A stretch of 62,165 bases of DNA, from the NCBI GenBank assembly GCA_002307145.1, contig DBTR01000031.1, forward strand, positions 27,666-89,830, in the 5' to 3' direction. The stretch comes from Rhodospirillum sp. UBA1311 (GTDB lineage Bacteria; Pseudomonadota; Alphaproteobacteria; Rhodospirillales; Rhodospirillaceae). The position numbers and the translations under genes were made by a program. The notes beneath the pieces were generated by a model. The model was not told the DNA's origin. It saw only the letters and a list, made by a program, of their open reading frames with translations, and did not search any database. The stretch's first letter is position 1. The number at the start of each line of letters is the position of its first letter. This document shows positions 35,292-43,458 of the stretch, piece after piece.

Positions 35292-35323
35292 TTGCGAGTC
35301 GCCAGACTTGTATACTAGTATAC
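35292..35323 (+). promoter_or_regulatory. Promoter and palindromic GntR-type operator of the dehydrogenase-TRAP-uxuA operon
   Basis: TTGCGA (35292-35297), 18 nt and TAGTAT (35316-35321) form a possible promoter. Over its -10 lies a perfect 14-bp palindrome GTATACTAGTATAC (35310-35323). It contains TTGTATACTA, which matches the TNGTATACNA type of site commonly bound by FadR-subfamily regulators, followed by a second overlapping copy TAGTATACCT. The second GntR gene (39342) lies in the operon it would control. Confidence 0.68.
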
Positions 35324-35344
35324 CTGAAATTTCGGGAGACTTTG

Positions 35345-36373
35345 ATGAGCGCCATCGTCGTCGAGAAACCCCACACCCTTGCCATCCGGGACGAGAGCCT
35401 CGCCCCGGCCCCCGGCCCCAGCCCCGGCGAGGTCCTGGTCCGGGTTCGCCGCGCGGGAATCTGCGGGTCGGACATCCATATCTTCCACGGCACCAACCCG
35501 TTCGCAAAATACCCCCGGGTGATCGGCCACGAGTTCGCGGGCGAGATCGAGGCGGTCGGCCTCGGCGTCACAGGACTCTCCCCCGGCGACCATGTCGTCG
35601 TCGACCCCGTGGTGGCGTGCGGCCATTGCTACCCCTGCCGCATCGGCCGCCCCAACGTCTGCGCCAATCTCGAAGTCATGGGCGTGCATCGCGACGGTGG
35701 CTTCCGCACCCGCCTCGCCATTCCCGCCGCCAATGCGATCCGGATTTCGCCCGAGATGCCCTTCGGCATCGCCGCGATGGCCGAGCCGTTCTCGATCGCC
35801 GCCAACGTCCTCTCCCGCACCGGCGTGTCCGATACCGACACGGTGCTGGTCTACGGCGCGGGGATGATCGGCCTCACCGTGCTGCTCGCGGCGCGGCTTT
35901 CGGGCGCGCGCGTGGTGGTCGCCGACATCGACGACGCGCGCCTCGCCCGCGCCGCCGCGATGGGGGCGGCGCGCACGATCAACTCTCGCGCCACGCCGCT
36001 CGCCGAGGCGGTCGCCGACGAGAACGACGGCCTCGGCCCTTCCCTGATCATCGAAGCGGCGGGCGCGCCCGGCCTGTTCGAGGAGGCGACGCGGATCGCC
36101 TCCCCGGCGGGGCGGATCGGCCTGCTCGGCTTCACCGCGACGCCGTCGCCGGTGACCCAGCAGGACATCGTCAAGAAGGAACTCACGATCGCGGGCTCCC
36201 GCCTCAACCGCAAGCTCCTGCCCCAGGCGATCGGCTGGTTCGAGAGCGGACGGATCGACCCCGCCACCCTCATCACCCAGGTGTTTCCCGCCAAGGACGC
36301 CGCCGCCGCCTTCGACCTGATCGCCCGCGATCCCGCATCGACGGTCAAGGTCCAGCTCGATTTCGCAGACTGA
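35345..36373 (+). CDS. Zinc-dependent medium-chain dehydrogenase (aldonate/polyol 5-dehydrogenase candidate)
   Basis: 342 aa, MDR superfamily. Catalytic zinc ligands are the Cys in GICGSDIH and the His-Glu in IGHEFAG. The structural-zinc lobe has four Cys in VACGHCYPCRIGRPNVC, and the NAD loop is VYGAGMIGL. Related enzymes oxidise L-idonate, L-galactonate, L-gulonate or sorbitol. With uxuA and uxuB nearby, oxidation of L-gulonate to fructuronate (or L-galactonate to tagaturonate) is a good candidate, but it is inference. The ATG at 35345 has GGGAG about 8 nt upstream. It is the first gene of block B. Confidence 0.85.
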   Translation: MSAIVVEKPHTLAIRDESLAPAPGPSPGEVLVRVRRAGICGSDIHIFHGTNPFAKYPRVIGHEFAGEIEAVGLGVTGLSPGDHVVVDPVVACGHCYPCRIGRPNVCANLEVMGVHRDGGFRTRLAIPAANAIRISPEMPFGIAAMAEPFSIAANVLSRTGVSDTDTVLVYGAGMIGLTVLLAARLSGARVVVADIDDARLARAAAMGAARTINSRATPLAEAVADENDGLGPSLIIEAAGAPGLFEEATRIASPAGRIGLLGFTATPSPVTQQDIVKKELTIAGSRLNRKLLPQAIGWFESGRIDPATLITQVFPAKDAAAAFDLIARDPASTVKVQLDFAD

Positions 36374-36459
36374 ATTTTCCTAGCCAAGAAGACCGGAGAA
36401 CCGGCCGCACGCAATCGCCGACATTCCGCCGGCGGCAACGAACACGGAGGACGAACATC

Positions 36460-37467
36460 ATGGTGTTGAAGACCCCCCTGACCCGCAGGACGTTCGCTGT
36501 CGGGCTCGGAACCCTCGGAGCCGCCGGGCTCACCCTCGGCACGCCGTTCATCGCGCGCGCCGCCGCCAAGACGACGCTGAAACTCGGCCACCTCGCGAAC
36601 GAGCAAGACCCCTGGCACAAGGCCTGCCTGAAGTTCTCCGAGGAAGTCGCGCGTCTCACCAACGGCGAAGTCGAGATCAAGGTCTTCCCGAACGAGCAGC
36701 TCGGCAAGGAAACCGACCTGATCAAGGGAATCCAGCTCGGCACCGTGGACTTCACCATCACCGGCGAATCGTTGCAGAACTGGGCGCCGTCGGCGGCACT
36801 GCTCGCGGTTCCCTACGCGATCCGCGACCTCGCCCACATGAGCAAGGTGGTCAACGGCCCAGTCGGCGCGAAGATCGCCGAGAACATCGAGGCCAAGACC
36901 CAGCTCCGCCCGCTCACCTACTTCCCGCGCGGGCCGCGCAATCTCACCTCCAACCGCCCGATCGTCACCCCGGACGAATTGAACGGCCTCAAGATCCGCG
37001 TGCCGAACGTGCCGCTGTTCGTCTCGTTCTGGCAGGCGCTCGGCGCCAAGCCGACGCCGATGGCGTTCTCGGAAGTGTTCACCTCGCTCCAGAACGGCAC
37101 CATCGAGGCGCAGGAAAACCCGCTCGCGCTGATCAAGTCGGCGAGCTTCGCCGAAGTCCAGAAGAACGTGAACCTCACCGAACACGTGGTGAGCTGGATC
37201 TACCTCGCGGGCAGCGCGAAAAAGCTCGACAAGATGCCGAAGGCGCACAAGGACGCGATCATGGCCGCCGCCAAGACCGCCGGGCAGTACGAACAAACCC
37301 TGTTCATGGCGGACGAGAAGAACCTCGCCGACGAACTGAAGGCGAAGGGCATGGTGTTCGTGAACTCCGACAAGGCCGCGTTCGCGAAAAAGGGCCACGA
37401 CGCCGTCGTCGCCGCGCTCAATCCCGAGGTCAAGCCGCTGTTCGAGCAGATTCTCGCGATTTCCTGA
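36460..37467 (+). CDS. dctP: TRAP transporter solute-binding protein with Tat-type signal
   Basis: 335 aa DctP-family receptor. The leader LTRRTFAVGLGTLGAAGLTLG has a twin-arginine motif (RRTFA), so export folded through Tat is likely, unlike the other two binding proteins here, which have Sec leaders. The substrate region is GLKIRVPNVPLFVSFWQALGAKPTPMAF then TSLQNGTIEAQENP, with the clamp Arg at about 180. It sits after an aldonate-type dehydrogenase and before uxuA, so an aldonate or uronate ligand is inferred. The ATG at 36460 has ACGGAGGACG just upstream. Confidence 0.93.
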   Translation: MVLKTPLTRRTFAVGLGTLGAAGLTLGTPFIARAAAKTTLKLGHLANEQDPWHKACLKFSEEVARLTNGEVEIKVFPNEQLGKETDLIKGIQLGTVDFTITGESLQNWAPSAALLAVPYAIRDLAHMSKVVNGPVGAKIAENIEAKTQLRPLTYFPRGPRNLTSNRPIVTPDELNGLKIRVPNVPLFVSFWQALGAKPTPMAFSEVFTSLQNGTIEAQENPLALIKSASFAEVQKNVNLTEHVVSWIYLAGSAKKLDKMPKAHKDAIMAAAKTAGQYEQTLFMADEKNLADELKAKGMVFVNSDKAAFAKKGHDAVVAALNPEVKPLFEQILAIS

Positions 37468-37479
37468 TGACCCTTCGAG

Positions 37480-37504
37480 GCGGCCCCGGTGCTTCCGGGG
37501 CCGC
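37480..37504 (+). promoter_or_regulatory. GC-rich hairpin between dctP and dctQ (TRAP operon 3)
   Basis: Perfect 10-bp stem GCGGCCCCGG/CCGGGGCCGC with loop TGCTT, 12 nt after the dctP stop, with no T-run. Same position and design as the hairpins in the other two TRAP operons, although the sequence differs. Confidence 0.72.
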
Positions 37505-37531
37505 TCCCGTTCTCTTGCCCGGGACCACCCA

Positions 37532-38074
37532 ATGACCGGACTCTTCCATGGCCTGATCGGCATCGTTCGGCGGGTCTGCCAAGTCGGCACCATCACCGCG
37601 TTCTCGATTCTCGCCATCGTCACCCTGATGCAGGTCGCCGGCCGCATTCCGTGGATCGACTCCCCGGCATACACCGAGGAAGTCGCCCGCTTCGCGCTGA
37701 TCTACCTCGTCGCGTTTTCCTGCGGCCTCGCGGCGTTGCGCGGCGAACTCGTCAACGTCGACCTGTTCATCGGCCTGCTGCCGCCGCGCGGACGCAAGTT
37801 CGCCGACGCGCTGTCGCTGGTGCTGACCATCGGATTCGCCGCCGCGATCGTTCCCGGCAGTTGGGGCTATATGCTGAACGGCTTCGGCGAACGGGCGCGC
37901 GCGATCGACTTCTCGATGGTGTGGGTTTACGCGGCGGTGCTGATCATCCCGCTATCCCTGATCTTCTTCTGCACCGTGCGCCTGTTCGGCTATCGCATCC
38001 CGAAGTCGGAACTCGCCGAGGAAGCCGATGGCGCAACCGCGTTGACCCGAAATTCGGAGGACGGCCGATGCTGA
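37532..38074 (+). CDS. dctQ: TRAP transporter small permease (DctQ family)
   Basis: 180 aa, four predicted membrane helices, with the DctQ-like block VTLMQVAGRIPWIDSPAYTEEVARFALIYLVAFSCGLAALRGELVNVDLF. It should form the permease with the following DctM. Its 3' end overlaps dctM by 7 bp, indicating coupled translation. Confidence 0.93.
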   Translation: MTGLFHGLIGIVRRVCQVGTITAFSILAIVTLMQVAGRIPWIDSPAYTEEVARFALIYLVAFSCGLAALRGELVNVDLFIGLLPPRGRKFADALSLVLTIGFAAAIVPGSWGYMLNGFGERARAIDFSMVWVYAAVLIIPLSLIFFCTVRLFGYRIPKSELAEEADGATALTRNSEDGRC

Positions 38075-39345
38075 TCGCCGCGCTGTTCGGCTCGTTCGCC
38101 TTCTGCCTCCTGCTCGGCATGCCGATCGCGATCTGCCTCGGGCTGTCGTCGGGGATCTACCTCGTGCTGGCCGACATCGATCTCACCGTGGTGCCCCAGT
38201 TCATGTACGCGGGCATGGATTCGTTCGTGCTGCTCTGCATCCCGGGCTTCATCCTCGCCGGCAACCTGATGAACGGCGGCGGCATCACCGACCAGATCGT
38301 CCGCTTCGGCAAGGCGCTCGTCGGCCACGTTCCGGGTGGCCTCGGCCTCGCCAACGTCACCGGCTCGATGATCTTCGCCGGAATTTCCGGCACCGCCGTC
38401 GCCGAGACTGCCTCGATCGGCGCGGTGATGATCCCGGCGATGCGCAAGTCGGGCTACGACGGACCGTTCTCCGCCGCGCTCACCGCCGCCGCCTCCACCG
38501 TCGGCCCGATCATTCCGCCCTCGGTGCCGATGATCATCGCGGGCACCCTCACCGGCCTCTCGGTCGGCAAGATGTTCCTCGCGGGCGCGGTGCCCGGCCT
38601 GATGCTCGGCGTGGGCATGATGATCACCGTCTACATCCTCGCGGTGCGGCGGAAGTACCCCAAGGGCGAATGGATGGGCTGGCGCGAAATCGCCCGCTCC
38701 AGCCGCGCCGCGATCTGGGCGCTGATGATGACGGTGATTATCCTCTACGGCATCGTCGGCGGCTACTTCACCCCCACCGAGGCCTCGATCGTCGCGGCGT
38801 TCTACGCCTTCATCGTCGGTGCGTTCGTCTACAAGGGCTTCCGCCTGCGCGACCTGCCGAAGATCCTCCTCGAAAGCGCGATCGGCTCGGGCGGGCTGAT
38901 TCTCCTCGTGGGTCTCGCAAACGTCTTCGGCTGGATTCTCACCTCGGAGCAGATTCCCCAGACCATCGCCTCGGCGATGCTCTCGCTGACCGAGAACAAG
39001 TTCCTGATCATCCTGATGATCAACGTGCTGCTCTTGATCGTCGGCACCTTCATGGAAACCATCGCAGCGCTGATCATCCTGTTCCCGCCGCTGCTCGCGG
39101 TCGCGCTCCAGGTCGGCATCGACCCGATCCACTTCGCGATCTTCTCGATCCTCAACCTGATGATCGGGCTGACCACGCCGCCGGTGGGGGTCTGCCTGTT
39201 CGTCGCCGCCAACATCGCCAAGCTGCCGCTTTCCGACGTGCTGCGGGGAATCTGGCCGTTCCTGATCTGCAACGGCATCGTGCTGTTGATCGTCTCCTAC
39301 GTGCCGATGGTTTCCCTATGGCTCCCGGGGCTGTTCTACAAATGA
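38068..39345 (+). CDS. dctM: TRAP transporter large permease (DctM family)
   Basis: 425 aa, about 11-12 membrane segments. Signatures are CIPGFILAGNLMNGGGITDQI, GISGTAVAETASIGAVMIPAM and NLMIGLTTPPVGVCLFVAANI. The ATG at 38068, with CGGAGGA about 8 nt upstream, gives the normal family N-terminus and overlaps dctQ. The stop codon overlaps the ATG of the following GntR gene (ATGA at 39342-39345). Confidence 0.95.
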   Translation: MLIAALFGSFAFCLLLGMPIAICLGLSSGIYLVLADIDLTVVPQFMYAGMDSFVLLCIPGFILAGNLMNGGGITDQIVRFGKALVGHVPGGLGLANVTGSMIFAGISGTAVAETASIGAVMIPAMRKSGYDGPFSAALTAAASTVGPIIPPSVPMIIAGTLTGLSVGKMFLAGAVPGLMLGVGMMITVYILAVRRKYPKGEWMGWREIARSSRAAIWALMMTVIILYGIVGGYFTPTEASIVAAFYAFIVGAFVYKGFRLRDLPKILLESAIGSGGLILLVGLANVFGWILTSEQIPQTIASAMLSLTENKFLIILMINVLLLIVGTFMETIAALIILFPPLLAVALQVGIDPIHFAIFSILNLMIGLTTPPVGVCLFVAANIAKLPLSDVLRGIWPFLICNGIVLLIVSYVPMVSLWLPGLFYK

Positions 39346-40061
39346 GCGACGCCATGACCCAAACCGCCAGCGCCCTGCCGAGCCCCGCCGACATCACCGG
39401 AATCCATGCGGCGATCCGACAGGACATCGTGCTGCTGCGGATGCGACCGGGCCAGCGTCTCTCCGAGAACACGCTGGCCACCCGCTTCGGCACCAGCCGC
39501 ACGCCGGTGCGCGCCGCGCTGATCCGCCTGATCGACGAAGGCCTGATCGACGTGCTGCCGCAGCGCGGCACCTTCGTCAGCCGGATTTCGCTGAGCGCGG
39601 TGCGGCGCGCCCGGTTCGTCCGCCGCGCGCTCGAAATCGCGATCGTCCGCCGCGCCGCCGAAATCGGCCTGCCCGCCTCGGCGCGCGCCGCGATCGCGGA
39701 TGCCCTGCGTCGCCAGGAAATCGCCGCCCGCGAAGGCGACGGCACCGCCGACCAGGCCACCGCCGAACGCTTCACCAAGGCGGACGACGATTTTCACCGC
39801 GCCTTCGCCGAGGGCATCGGCCTCGCCGACGTCTGGGCGGTGGTAGAGCGGGAAAAGTCCCAGTTCGACAGGATCCGGTTTCTCAGCCTGTCGCAGGCGA
39901 CGCCGATGACCGTATTGATCGCCCAGCATCACGCGATTTTCTCAAGCGTCGCGGCGGGCGACCCGGCGAAGGCCGAGGCCGCCATCGGCACCCACATGGA
40001 TGAAGTTTTGAAGGTCGCGAGCGGGCTCGCATCCACCCACCCCGACCTGTTCGCCCCCTAA
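39342..40061 (+). CDS. GntR-family (FCD subgroup) transcription regulator
   Basis: 239 aa. The winged helix reads RLSENTLATRFGTSRTPVRAALIRLIDEGLIDVLPQRGTFVSRIS. The FCD ligand domain spans about 80-225, with DDDFHRAFAEGIG and HHAIFSSVAAGDPAKAEAA (His ligands). It is placed inside the operon, coupled to dctM, and followed by uxuA. Such regulators usually respond to the sugar acid being catabolised. The palindrome at 35310-35323 in the operon promoter is the best candidate operator. Confidence 0.88.
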   Translation: MSDAMTQTASALPSPADITGIHAAIRQDIVLLRMRPGQRLSENTLATRFGTSRTPVRAALIRLIDEGLIDVLPQRGTFVSRISLSAVRRARFVRRALEIAIVRRAAEIGLPASARAAIADALRRQEIAAREGDGTADQATAERFTKADDDFHRAFAEGIGLADVWAVVEREKSQFDRIRFLSLSQATPMTVLIAQHHAIFSSVAAGDPAKAEAAIGTHMDEVLKVASGLASTHPDLFAP

Positions 40062-40089
40062 CCCGGGTTGATACCCAAAGGAGAGTACC

Positions 40090-41283
40090 ATGGAGCAGAC
40101 TTGGCGCTGGTTCGGACCCGACGACTACGTGCAACTCGCGCATATCCGACAGGCGGGCGCGACCGGCGTGGTCACGGCCCTGCACCACATCCCCTATGGC
40201 GTGGTGTGGTCGGTCGAGGAAATCGAAAAGCGCAAGGCGGAAATCGCCGCCGATCCGTCGCTCGGCCTGCGTTGGAGCGTGGTCGAGAGCCTGCCGGTTT
40301 CGGAAGCGATCAAGCTCGGCGAGGGCGACCTCGAACCGCTGTTCGAAAACTACCGCCAGTCGCTGCGCAACCTCGCCGCCTGCGGCATCACGACGGTGTG
40401 CTACAACTTCATGCCGGTTCTCGACTGGACCCGCACCAACCTCGCCGCCGAGATGCCCGGTGGCGGGCGCACGCTGCGCTTCAATGCCGACGAACACGCC
40501 GCGTTCGACTGCTACATCCTCGAACGCCCCGGCGCGGAAGCCGAATACGCGCCCGACGTGCTGGCGCGGGCGAAGGCCTGGGTCGCCAAGGCGACCGAGG
40601 CGGACAAGGCCAAGCTCCTCGCCAACATCATGTCGGGCCTGCCGGGCGCGTTCGACCGCTACGACGTCCCGGGTTTGCGCAAGGTCCTGGCGCGGTTCAA
40701 GGATGTCACCCCCGACCGCCTGCGCGCCAATCTCGTGCGCTTCCTCAACGCGGTGATCCCCACGGCGGAGGAGGTCGGCGTACGGCTTGCGATCCATCCC
40801 GACGATCCGCCGCGCCCGCTGTTCGGCCTGCCGCGCATCGTCAGCAAGGCCGAGGATCTCGCCTTCATGCTCGACGCGGTGCCGTCGGAAAGCAACGGCG
40901 TGACGCTCTGCGCCGGGTCGCTCGGCGCGGGGCCGAACGACGTGGTGGCGATCGCCGCCCGGTTCGCGCCGCGCATCCACTTCGTCCACCTGCGCAACGT
41001 CAAGAAAGACCCGGACGGCTCGTTCATGGAAGCCGAACACTTGAACGGCGACACCAACATGGTCAAGCTGGTGCAGGTGATGATGACCGAGCAGGCGCGC
41101 CGCAAGAATGCGGGTGACCCGGCCTGGCGGATTCCCTTCCGCCCCGATCATGGATTCGAACTTCTGGGCGACATCGGCGCACCCGCCCATCCCGGCTATT
41201 CGACGATCGGGCGGCTGAAGGGGCTGGCGGAAATTCGCGGCATCATCACCACCGTCGCGGAACTCACCGGCCTGCCGGTCTAG
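40090..41283 (+). CDS. uxuA: Mannonate dehydratase
   Basis: 397 aa, xylose-isomerase-like TIM-barrel enzyme that dehydrates D-mannonate to 2-keto-3-deoxy-D-gluconate using a divalent metal. UxuA-type features are the N-terminal WRWFGPDDYVQLAHIRQAGATGVVTALHHIPYG, the metal/substrate region LAIHPDDPP, IHFVHLRNVKK and PFRPDHG. An excellent AAAGGAGAG ribosome site precedes the ATG. It is the shared lower step for both blocks; the next enzymes (KDG kinase, KDPG aldolase) are not in this window. Confidence 0.97.
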   Translation: MEQTWRWFGPDDYVQLAHIRQAGATGVVTALHHIPYGVVWSVEEIEKRKAEIAADPSLGLRWSVVESLPVSEAIKLGEGDLEPLFENYRQSLRNLAACGITTVCYNFMPVLDWTRTNLAAEMPGGGRTLRFNADEHAAFDCYILERPGAEAEYAPDVLARAKAWVAKATEADKAKLLANIMSGLPGAFDRYDVPGLRKVLARFKDVTPDRLRANLVRFLNAVIPTAEEVGVRLAIHPDDPPRPLFGLPRIVSKAEDLAFMLDAVPSESNGVTLCAGSLGAGPNDVVAIAARFAPRIHFVHLRNVKKDPDGSFMEAEHLNGDTNMVKLVQVMMTEQARRKNAGDPAWRIPFRPDHGFELLGDIGAPAHPGYSTIGRLKGLAEIRGIITTVAELTGLPV

Positions 41284-41296
41284 GGGACGAGCACGA

Positions 41297-42370
41297 ATGG
41301 AAGAACAGTTCGCATCGGTGCGGATCGCCGAAACGCCGCTCAAGGCCTTCATCGACCTGTTGCTGCGAAATGCCGGCTCCGCTCCCGATGCGGCTGCGGC
41401 GGTTGCGCGCGCGGTGGTCGAAGCCTCGCTCCGGGGCATCGACACCCACGGCGTCCGCCTTGCGCCCCATTATCTCCGCTGCCTCTATGCCGGGCGGATC
41501 AACCCCGACCCGCGCCTCGTCTTCACCAAGACCGCCGCGGCGGTGGGGCACGTCGATGCGAACAACGGCTTCGGCCACTTCGCCAGCTACCGCGCGATCG
41601 ACGAAGGCATGGCGATGGCGGCGGAAACCGGCATCGCGGCGGTCACGGTCGGCAACTCCTCCCACCACGGCGCGACCGGCGGCTATGCGCTGGCGGCGGC
41701 GAAACACGGCTTCGCCGCGATCGGCATGACCATTGCCGACGCGGCGGTCGCGCCCTTCGACGGGATCAAGGCGTTCAACGGCACCAACCCGATCGCCTTC
41801 GCCGTACCGGTGACGGGAGCCGAGCCGATGGTGCTCGACATGGCGACCAGCAGCATTCCCTTGAACCGCGTCCACCTCCGCCGCGCGGCGGGCACCGAGC
41901 TCCCGCCCGACGTCGCGCTCGACACCCAAGGCCACGTTACCCGCGACCCCAACCGCTTCGGCGCGCTCCTGCCGCTCGGCGGCAGCGAATACGGCTACAA
42001 GGGCGCCGGCCTCGCGGCAATGGTCGACATCCTCTGCTCGGCGTTCTCCGGCATGCCCCACGGCAATGCGCTGACGCCGTTCTCCGACCCGACGCTGCCG
42101 GGGCCGGACCTGCGCAGCCATTTCTTCATCGTGATGCGGCCCGAACTGTTCCAGGCCCTCGCGGTGTTCGACGCGCGCCTCGCCGCCTTCCTCGCCGATC
42201 TCCGCGCCCAACCGGCGCATCCGGGCAAGCGGGTGATGGCGCCGGGCGACCCGGAACTCGCCGCCGAAGCCGACCGCCGCATTCATGGCATCCCGGTCGA
42301 CCTCACCACATGGAGCGCGCTCCAGGAGTTCGCCGGGCGGCAGAAGGTCCTCTGCCCCGCCGAGGCCTGA
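41297..42370 (+). CDS. Ldh-family NAD(P)-dependent oxidoreductase (malate/L-lactate dehydrogenase 2 fold)
   Basis: 357 aa. Family features are ASLRGIDTHGVRLAPHYLRCL (catalytic His region), VGNSSHHGATGGYALAAAKHGF, and GTNPIAFAVPVTGAEPMVLDMATS. Members reduce or oxidise 2-keto/2-hydroxy acids (ureidoglycolate, sulfolactate, 2,3-diketogulonate, delta1-piperideine-2-carboxylate and others). In this operon it may act on a keto- or diketo-aldonate related to gulonate. The exact substrate cannot be read from sequence. It lies 13 bp after uxuA. Confidence 0.86.
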   Translation: MEEQFASVRIAETPLKAFIDLLLRNAGSAPDAAAAVARAVVEASLRGIDTHGVRLAPHYLRCLYAGRINPDPRLVFTKTAAAVGHVDANNGFGHFASYRAIDEGMAMAAETGIAAVTVGNSSHHGATGGYALAAAKHGFAAIGMTIADAAVAPFDGIKAFNGTNPIAFAVPVTGAEPMVLDMATSSIPLNRVHLRRAAGTELPPDVALDTQGHVTRDPNRFGALLPLGGSEYGYKGAGLAAMVDILCSAFSGMPHGNALTPFSDPTLPGPDLRSHFFIVMRPELFQALAVFDARLAAFLADLRAQPAHPGKRVMAPGDPELAAEADRRIHGIPVDLTTWSALQEFAGRQKVLCPAEA

Positions 42371-42384
42371 GCGGAGGATACCCC

Positions 42385-43368
42385 ATGCGCATCGCGATCA
42401 TCGGCGGCGGCGCGATCGGCTCCCTGGTCGCCGCCCGCCTGGTTTCCACCGACGCCACGGTGAGCCTCGTGGTGCGCCGCGCCGAGGCCGCCCGAACCAT
42501 CAACGCGGGCGGCATCCGCATGACCAACCCGGACGGATCGGAGACGGTCGCGAGGGTGTCCGCCACCGCCGACGCCGCCGCCCTGCCGGTGCAGGACGTG
42601 GTGATCCTCTGCACCAAGGCCTATGCGCTCGTCTCCACCCTCCCCGCCGTCGCAAAACTCTCCGGTCCGCGCACCGTGGTGGTGCCGCTGCTGAATGGCG
42701 TGCCGTGGTGGTATCCGGCGGCGCAGCCCGCACCGCTCGCCGGGCGCAGCCTCGCCTCCGTCGACCCCGACGGCGCGCTGAAAACCGCGATCCCGGAAGA
42801 TCATATCGTCGGCGCACTCACCTACGTCGCGGTCCTCAACCGCGGCGACGGCAGCATCCACCACGTCGGCAACCAGAGCTTCATCTTCGGCGACCCCGCC
42901 GGGCGCATGACCCCCGAACTCGCGGGCGTCGCCGAGGCGTTCCGGAAAGCAGGCTTCGACGCGAGCGTCACGCCCGACATCCGCTCGCAGATCTGGACCA
43001 AGCTCTGGGGCAACCTCGCGTTCAACCCGCTCTCCGTCCTCACCCAGTCGTCGTCGCTGCTGCTCTGCACCGAGCCCGCCGTGCGCGAGGTGGCAGCGAC
43101 GATGATGGCGGAGGGGCAGGCGGTCGCCGAGCGTCTCGGCGTGCGCTTCGCCATGACCATCCCGGCGCGGATCGACGCCACCGCCCAGCTCGGCGACTTC
43201 AAGACCTCGATGCTCCAGGACTACGAAGCCGGACGGCGGCTCGAACTCGACGCCATCGTCGGTGCGGTGATCGAACTGGCCGAGATTGTCGACGTGGCGG
43301 TGCAGACGTTGCGCACCGTGCGCGCGCTGGTGGATTTGCGCGCGCGGGCCGCGCCAATCGCGCGCTGA
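42385..43368 (+). CDS. 2-dehydropantoate 2-reductase-family protein (ApbA/PanE-like)
   Basis: 327 aa. It has an N-terminal Rossmann fold with IGGGAIGSLVAARL, a KAY motif (CTKAYAL) carrying the conserved Lys, PLLNGVPWW, and a C-terminal helical domain with KLWGNLAFNPLSVLT (conserved Lys and Asn). The true PanE is usually elsewhere; paralogues in catabolic operons act on other 2-keto acids. In this uronate operon a role on a keto-aldonate is inferred. Good RBS GCGGAGGA is 7 nt before the ATG at 42385. Confidence 0.82.
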   Translation: MRIAIIGGGAIGSLVAARLVSTDATVSLVVRRAEAARTINAGGIRMTNPDGSETVARVSATADAAALPVQDVVILCTKAYALVSTLPAVAKLSGPRTVVVPLLNGVPWWYPAAQPAPLAGRSLASVDPDGALKTAIPEDHIVGALTYVAVLNRGDGSIHHVGNQSFIFGDPAGRMTPELAGVAEAFRKAGFDASVTPDIRSQIWTKLWGNLAFNPLSVLTQSSSLLLCTEPAVREVAATMMAEGQAVAERLGVRFAMTIPARIDATAQLGDFKTSMLQDYEAGRRLELDAIVGAVIELAEIVDVAVQTLRTVRALVDLRARAAPIAR

Positions 43369-43458
43369 ACGGCAAAAAAATCTGGTTCGCCGACTTGTCG
43401 CGAGACACTTCGCGCATCACACTCCGAGGCACGCCTTTCGTTCCATGGAGTATTCCCG

